In this document: in pieces, positions 9,401 through 10,111 of the stretch
How positions within the stretch are numbered: position 1 is the first letter of the stretch
How the letters are laid out: every line of letters starts with the position of its first letter
Assembly: GCA_964489645.1 (NCBI GenBank)
Contig: CAZAZT010000136.1
Span: 1-10,111, forward strand
Direction: 5' to 3'
Length of the DNA: 10,111 nucleotides
Source of the DNA: JBEEPE01 sp964489645
GTDB lineage: Bacteria > Verrucomicrobiota > Verrucomicrobiia > Chthoniobacterales > Chthoniobacteraceae
Program-made: the position numbers and the translations under genes
The notes under the pieces: model-generated
Told to the model about the DNA's origin: nothing
The model's input: only the letters and a program-made list of their open reading frames with translations
Databases searched by the model: none

Positions 9401-10111
9401 GCCCTCCGTGCTCACCCCAAACGACAACCGCTGCCCAACTCGCACCGACACCTCGCTCACTCCCACATTCACCTTCACTGGACCCATCACCACCACTCGT
9501 CCAACTCGTCCTCTCACCTTCCCAGCAACGTTCTCCACCTCCACCTCATACTCCCAACTCCCAACCTCCTTCATCACACCGAGCCGCAACACTCCACTCT
9601 CACCGCCCGCCACTTTCTCCCCATTCCGATACCACTGATAACTCATCTCCCCGCCCCCGCTTACATCCGCCTTCAACTCCACCGAACTCCCCAACGCCAC
9701 ACGCCGATCCCCTCCCCCACTCCCGATCACAGGCAACCCAGCCACTCTCACCACCGCTCCAACCTCCACGCTCGATACCCCATTCGACACCACAACGCTG
9801 TAGCGTCCCCCGCTCCCTTCTTGCACCCCTCCAAGCACCAACTGCGAGCCGTCCTCTCCACGCATCGCCACGCCCTCCCGCTTCCACTGATACCTCAGCG
9901 CACTCCCACTCGCCTTCACCCCAAGCACCGCTCGCCCCCCACCCTTCACCCACACATCCACAGGCTTCTCCTCCACCACCACCCCGCGCTGGAACTCCAC
10001 CCCGATCTCCTCACTCATCAACACCCCTCCACTCCCGCTCACTTCCACTCGGTACGCCATCCGCCCCTCCTGCGCCGCTTCCTCCCCGATCTCCAACTCC
10101 GCACCCTTCGC
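5..10111 (-). CDS. Giant Ig-like repeat protein, 5'-partial (N-terminus outside window)
   Basis: The frame is open from the right edge to a TAG at 5-7, giving at least 3,368 residues. The first in-window start-type codon is a TTG at 10094-10096, but codons upstream of it (reading A-K-G-A-E) continue an Ig-like strand motif, so this is not the start. Layout: tail of a cut Ig-like domain (to about residue 35), 35 complete Ig-like domains (36-3199), a Gly-rich linker (3200-3226) and an unrecognised C-terminal region (3227-3363). All 35 domains keep the core Trp, and 34 keep the strand-F Tyr. There are no predicted membrane segments, LPXTG motif or PEP-CTERM-like tail. Unbroken coding over 10 kb and conserved core residues argue for an intact, selected gene. 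Tandem Ig-like arrays in bacteria are typically exported and act in adhesion or as spacers; that role here is inference, and no catalytic module is visible. The source is probably Verrucomicrobiota-like. Confidence 0.96.
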   Translation of the reverse strand, partial: AKGAELEIGEEAAQEGRMAYRVEVSGSGGVLMSEEIGVEFQRGVVVEEKPVDVWVKGGGRAVLGVKASGSALRYQWKREGVAMRGEDGSQLVLGGVQEGSGGRYSVVVSNGVSSVEVGAVVRVAGLPVIGSGGGDRRVALGSSVELKADVSGGGEMSYQWYRNGEKVAGGESGVLRLGVMKEVGSWEYEVEVENVAGKVRGRVGRVVVMGPVKVNVGVSEVSVRVGQRLSFGVSTEGGAAEYVWKKDGVVLSGQSGAEIEIEEAKASDAGEYVVEARNDFWSGRGSVIRVVVRPGVEIRVQPLGVYAVKGGSAEMRVVAEGIGSLGYEWRKNGVAMAGGGSPVLRIPVVGLGDGGVYSVLVKNGKGAVVESRAVELKVGRAFGIVEQPQGGNVGVGGSLTMGVKVSGSVGVSYQWYVDGQRVVGGVGSVLRIEGAKEEDSGKYQVRVSDGEEEEASAVVEVKVLPYALIDRLSGPDRIREGGSGVLEVVARSASAMRYQWYKDGLALKGEDGARLELKEVGAGEGGMYEVEVKNAAGSVRRGMRVEVVGSLEFVVQPVGGKVAEGGTIRMNAVAESGGGVVRYEWLRNGEVVSGVKGSSLELLDVRAEQGGEYRVVARSEVKGKEVRVESAAAVVEVSYAPRIEVGPKGVEVVEGKGMRLEVVARGSGALEYQWYRNGKEIVGARGAVFEDGSVERGDGGMYAVEVRNGEGKVRSADVEVEVKRAVEVVKQPGVLRIVSGRGGVMGVEAEGEGLTYQWEKLDGVGKWSAVSGAVGKGLEVFGRGEEEAGKYRVRVRSGKYEVVSGVGQVVWVEAPVVRSFEPALKRLEVPLGGRFVMRLDVGGEGPYTVKWYRASGAVGEGEQVGAGRSMEYTLWSAGRRSGGWYYAEVSNEAGRVESGRVEVEVLEEVGIERDPQSREVASGERVVMGVRAKGGGELKYQWYRNGELIVGGVGREWVIEKARVEDGGLYRVVVTNGMSRAESGDATLRVKERVRVVSQPLGVAVEEGGRAVLRVLAGGDGPFGYQWYRDGKVVEGERGAELVLEGVKREDGGRYRVRVSGVGEVVSEVAVVEVLRVPRIVKAESGAVRVSAGGDLRLKVEAEGSGVLKYQWLRNGGAIYGAVGKEYVVRGKALAGKEWENQGMYEVVVSNGYGSVKSGVWSVTVDGAKDPAVEARSVPKVEEHPVSVKGGAGGVVTLRVVASGEGLIYQWRREGVAVVGGVAPMLTVGPLDEGTVGRYEVVVSNTKGSVVSGSAWVTMMEGPQILEQPRSLEGVKPGTSAAFLVRASGEGLVYQWRRNGVVVKESGDAALIGMPVVREEDEGVYDVKVSNAGGSVLSVPVALTVRKGVRIAGHPQGRRVVEGTEVELKVSASGESPLTYEWYKDGKKLEGADGAELSLGKVAAGDAGRYVCRVSNGLGSVNSAGARVELDAMPLEIVRQPESMEVGAGDALSLRVDVKGRGPFDYQWYVNGKMLDSEAGRMQAYVIRSASEAEEGKYQVVVSNGLREVKSREVEVKVGEALRIVGQPKGGVYRGGERVGLGVEARGSGRVKYQWYRNGEEVKGGSARELVMEKVGAEDGGLYEVVVSTERADGVVSARVRSVGALVKVEEAARIVEGLKSRRVNPGDGVRLTVGVEGSGPYAFEWKKDGKRIEGVSGEELTLAKVVEKDAGKYEVRVKGSVGGWSVASEADLRVNEAVRLERDLVGGEMEVMKGRMMVMEVVGRGSGVLKYEWRKDGTVLGRANAQRMMVMVRGYGDEGVYDCVVSNGFSQVVSRGVSVRMKGGLKVEKQPVGAEVNPGGSAVLSVEVSGLKGGEKYRWYRVVGKATEAVVGGSGRVLELKGLGAEDSGQYYVVVSGERVITSAVARVTVRSAPVIEEQPASMVSAPGGRVELRVKASGSGALSYQWQRNGVSIPGATGNVLRIEKVRGVDGGVYRVAVSNVVGSVVSKDAAVEVGSSVEIVKQPEAVEVNAGGAVSLKVEAKGSGTLSYQWRKDGREILGEVGLSAELKASRVGVGDEGMYDCVVENYALVGGERLTIGREVTKAVRMSVNRPVVVKSEPMSRGVYVGESVWFEVGAEGSGLEVQWTRQVNGKYENIAGAKGLRYEIGKVDKEDAGKYGVVLKGKVNTVRLEGLQLFVTDEVRVVEKPKAVEVNPGESFVLSVKAEVKAAGKGNAKVEELTYRWRRNGSVGVLAGEVMRVEVVEGGSGYEKEPTVVFEGGGGQGARARAVMEDDGSGKGTKRLAGVEMVDGGAGYEGAPKVRIQGDGVGAQAEVFVGGSSSVLRINAAREVDDADYDVMVYAGTEWVSTEPVRVKVRDVVRVERGLSGVVEVKEGEELVLDAGVSGIGARAYWKKDGQELKGGEGAVYRKAKAERGDAGEYVARVVGEALVGGKVSEVEVGPVRVRVIEAVRIGGGEEEMEVDPGLRVELKRALSAAVEGEGERYYQWKRGGKTIPGATGRTYVINGVGEGDEGSYTLEVENRVGVVESAPIQLRVRDIPVVVQQPVGVSLDEGEGFVLEGLVSGPGLKYQWYRDGVAVSGANAARYVVEESDARLHEGMWVLRAVSSTRVAGVYAAVSTERAKVTLRKRTRIEQQPASDGFVGVERGGSVVLSVKAAGSGLVYQWEKDGKRIAGAVGAQYRIAKVGVEQEGVYRVVVRGDLGEAASAPFVVGLEKAPEVVEQPRGVAVNPGGRIMLVVKAKGSGVLRYQWKRDGRALEGQVGNVLEVVGAGSVDGGVYECEVRNGAGVVTSMGARVTVREAVRIEEEPEAVVALPGGGATLRVVASGSGPISYQWRKNGAQIEGARSEVYVMAAVKGSDEGTYDVVVSNGAGKVESRPVKVEVLGGVELEELPQSVVTALGRRVSLGVRVSEGTSLPVKYEWRKLKAGGGYSVVGGNRETLVIEKVVASDEGDYQCVVSNAAGAASTNVARVGLTSGIVLVRQSGPEGEVEQGDSVAFEVEAESALGVVYQWKKRVGDKEVVLAGEVYSRLVLDGVGSVDEGEYVVVVSDGVNQVESNEMALKVMETLRVEKEPIGARVAAGTRVVLGVEALGDSGLKYQWRKDGKDLAGADDRELVLAGLEGGQTGWYDVRVSGRSGGVIYSRAVPVELVQAVGLRRQPSGMTVGKGTPVALEVEAIGDGPLEYQWLKGGVTLSDNGAVSGSRGARLFIRSAVESDSGSYAVRVSGPGGSVMSKGAPVIVTQRVLNGGGGGMAGVSEGADGEGFMDLAPVKVYEVSAQVGGKVERYEWAVDVVSGKMRWRVAPVRAGQRGGWEDAETGSWKRVGVKGYGLTERLSWIGVMGDVSGRGVNRWELSGAAVQTYGSGNVKWLAPMLIGTRVQTLNGKEIRWTATLRYVRSEAGFDGL
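419..499 (-). other. Gly-rich linker between Ig array and C-terminal region
   Basis: Residues 3200-3226 include a run of five Gly (3206-3210) followed by a Gly/Ala/Ser/Glu-rich, probably disordered stretch reading 'M-A-G-V-S-E-G-A-D-G-E-G'. It lacks the alternating hydrophobic pattern of the Ig-like strands on one side and the Trp-rich pattern on the other, so it looks like a flexible connector. Confidence 0.75.
500..763 (-). repeat. Terminal Ig-like domain D35, distinct loop subtype (residues 3112-3199)
   Basis: The core motif is Y-Q-W3145-L-K-G-G, followed by a longer loop 'L-S-D-N-G-A-V-S-G-S-R-G-A-R-L-F-I' and then 'S-D-S-G-S-Y3179-A-V-R-V-S'. A loop of the form L-S-D-x-G-x-x-S-G-A/S is a common variant in bacterial Ig-like arrays but appears in this window only here. 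The domain is the last before the Gly-rich linker and may cap the array. It has no Cys. Confidence 0.9.
764..3157 (-). repeat. Ig-like domains D26-D34 (residues 2314-3111)
   Basis: Nine Ig-like repeats with core Trp at residues 2350, 2445, 2529, 2623, 2708, 2793, 2880, 2970 and 3059. D30 and D32 hold the last two single Cys, C2738 and C2914, at the same strand-F position as in D16, D20 and D23. In D28 the strand-F Tyr is replaced by Trp (W2558), followed by a long F-G hairpin; it is the only complete domain lacking that Tyr. D29 has a short extra segment in its lead and an R-G-D (2657-2659) in the F-G turn. D32 and D33 form another adjacent pair with the long post-Trp loop. D26 is the most divergent around the Trp (A-Y-W in place of Y-x-W). 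Confidence 0.91.
3158..3688 (-). repeat. Ig-like domain D25, split by an inserted module (residues 2137-2313)
   Basis: The first half (lead 'V-E-V-N-P-G', strand B, Y-R-W2181-R-R-N-G) and the second half ('S-S-S-V-L-R-I-N', then A-D-Y2293-D-V-M-V) are both recognisable Ig-like halves. They are separated by about 80 extra residues, so the Trp-to-next-Trp distance is 169 instead of 84-99. The break falls in the loop between the post-Trp turn and strand E, where an insertion should leave the sandwich intact. The strand B to C segment is also longer than usual (about residues 2161-2177, Lys/Ala-rich). The frame is kept throughout, which argues for a functional insertion and not decay. Confidence 0.88.
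3278..3511 (-). repeat. Two 'GGxGY...PxV...G-A-x-A' repeats inserted in D25
   Basis: Unit 1 covers about residues 2196-2240: 'V-E-V-V-E-G-G-S-G-Y', then 'E-P-T-V-V-F', a four-Gly run, and 'G-A-R-A-R-A-V'. Unit 2 covers about 2241-2273: 'V-E-M-V-D-G-G-A-G-Y', 'A-P-K-V-R-I', and 'G-V-G-A-Q-A-E-V'. The two align position by position, except that unit 1 has an extra charged Gly/Lys stretch before unit 2. The pattern resembles a repeat I know from secreted and phage-associated bacterial proteins, with a consensus like 'V-x-N-G-G-S-G-Y-T-x-x-P-T-V...G-G-G-x-G-A-x-A-x-A'. I cannot give it a domain accession or function. It is clearly distinct from the Ig-like repeats around it. Confidence 0.82.
3689..6076 (-). 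repeat. Ig-like domains D16-D24 (residues 1341-2136)
   Basis: Nine Ig-like repeats with core Trp at residues 1377, 1463, 1550, 1641, 1729, 1815, 1903, 1988 and 2083. Three contain a single Cys two residues after the strand-F Tyr: C1407 (D16), C1759 (D20) and C2020 (D23). Strand B has Val at the place where the partner Cys would be, so no intradomain disulfide can form. D18 and D23 have long F-G hairpins. D21 and D24 have the longer post-Trp loop also seen in D9 and D10. Leads of the type 'V-N-P-G' (Ala for Pro in D23) recur in D19, D21 and D23. D22 is closest to the common bacterial consensus, with 'SIPGATGNVLRI' after the Trp. Confidence 0.91.
5435..5457. repeat. 23-bp identical DNA core, copy in D18
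   Basis: Identical over 23 bases to the copies in D8 and D11, and it encodes the core around W1550. A shorter version (ttccgataccactgata) also occurs near 9624-9640 in D2, and a one-base variant, with ctggtac for ctgatac, occurs in D12 (near 7024-7040) and D28 (near 2504-2520). Confidence 0.85.
6581..6616 (-). other. Extended inter-domain linker between D13 and D14
   Basis: About 12 residues (1161-1172, starting D-G-A-K-D-P) separate strand G of D13 from the 'V-P-K-V-E-E-H-P' lead of D14. Other domain junctions in the array are almost direct. The stretch is polar with one Pro and may be a hinge in an otherwise evenly spaced chain. The exact borders are approximate because D13 also has an enlarged E-F loop. 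Confidence 0.55.
7274..7296. repeat. 23-bp identical DNA core, copy in D11
   Basis: Identical over 23 bases to the copies in D8 and D18, and it encodes the core around W937. The identity extends at least one further base on each side when compared with the D18 copy alone. Confidence 0.85.
7943..9991 (-). repeat. Ig-like domains D1-D8 (residues 36-718)
   Basis: Eight consecutive Ig-like repeats. The core Trp is at residues 71, 155, 239, 324, 410, 495, 580 and 669, a spacing of 84-89 residues. Each repeat follows the same plan: a lead such as 'V-x-x-Q-P-x-G', a G-G/S-rich turn, strand B of alternating Val/Leu, Y-(Q/E/V)-W-(Y/K/R)-(K/R)-(N/D/E)-G, an E-strand 'x-L-x-L', then G-x-Y-x-V-x-V-x-N. 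No Cys is present, so there is no canonical disulfide. D7 has a longer F-G hairpin (about residues 608-632) than its neighbours. R691-G692-D693 in D8 lies in the conserved E-F turn and is probably fortuitous. This is the most regular part of the array. The fold assignment rests on motifs and period and not on a profile search. Confidence 0.92.
8078..8100. repeat. 23-bp identical DNA core, copy in D8
   Basis: On the + strand this reads ccc followed by gttccgataccactgatact. It encodes the Y-Q-W-Y-R-N-G core around W669. The same 23 bases occur exactly in D11 and D18. Confidence 0.85.
9992..10111 (-). other. C-terminal part of a truncated Ig-like domain (D0)
   Basis: The residues here read as the second half of an Ig-like domain: a strand-E pattern (G-A-E-L-E-I), then a Tyr (Y15) followed by V-E-V-S-G, a turn, and a strand-G pattern ending near residue 35. 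This matches the end of the complete domains downstream, for example 'Y-S-V-V-V-S-N' in D1. It shows that the Ig array continues beyond the right edge. The core Trp of this domain is outside the window. Confidence 0.85.

Noticed and set aside
500..9991. Regular roughly 255-270 base period as a possible CRISPR or satellite array
   Set aside because: The period is the length of an encoded Ig-like domain, the frame is kept, and DNA identity is limited to short cores; there are no uniform repeats and spacers.
10058..10060. ATG at residue 13 as a possible start codon
   Set aside because: It sits inside a partial Ig-like domain whose strands continue upstream to the window edge, and it is not followed by a signal peptide.
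5..10111. Pseudogene or assembly chimera because of extreme length and low complexity
   Set aside because: No stop or frameshift in 10 kb, the core Trp in all 35 complete domains and the strand-F Tyr in 34 indicate an intact gene. Collapse or expansion of repeats in assembly cannot be excluded without read data.

Overview
The window is filled by one gene. A single reading frame on the minus strand runs without a stop from the right edge (base 10111) to a TAG at bases 5-7, at least 3,368 codons. It is still open at the right edge, so the true start, any signal peptide and the promoter lie outside. Only four bases follow the stop, so no terminator or neighbour can be seen. Residue numbers below count the codon at 10094-10096 (a TTG) as residue 1. 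That is a numbering convenience and not a proposed start.

The protein is a giant tandem array of bacterial immunoglobulin-like (Ig-like) domains: the tail of one cut domain at the right edge, then 35 complete ones, most 84-95 residues apart. Each has a core Trp (Y-x-W-x-(K/R)-(N/D)-G) and a D-x-G-x-Y motif before 'V-x-V-S-N-x-x-G-x-V-x-S'. The canonical Ig disulfide is missing. Only five Cys occur, all at the strand-F position and none with a partner. Domain 25 is split by an inserted pair of 'G-G-x-G-Y...P-x-V' repeats. After domain 35 come a Gly-rich linker and a C-terminal region of about 137 residues that I do not recognise and that ends the protein without an evident sorting signal.

Such Ig arrays (YQWYRNG / VVVSNG style) are best known to me from large exported proteins of Verrucomicrobiota, especially Opitutae-like bacteria, and also occur in Planctomycetota and other environmental bacteria. 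GC is moderately high (36/60 bases in one counted line). I infer a Verrucomicrobiota-like source with moderate confidence. The coding strand is extremely G-rich relative to C (C:G on the + strand is 30:6 and 32:3 in two counted 60-base lines), and the protein is correspondingly poor in Thr and rich in Gly, Val, Glu, Lys and Arg.

The likely role is an extracellular or surface-attached rod or adhesin, inferred only from architecture. No multi-gene system, RNA gene, CRISPR array or mobile element was found. The interesting content lies inside the protein: the nested insert, the orphan Cys, loop-length subclasses, DNA-level repeat identity and the unassigned C-terminus.
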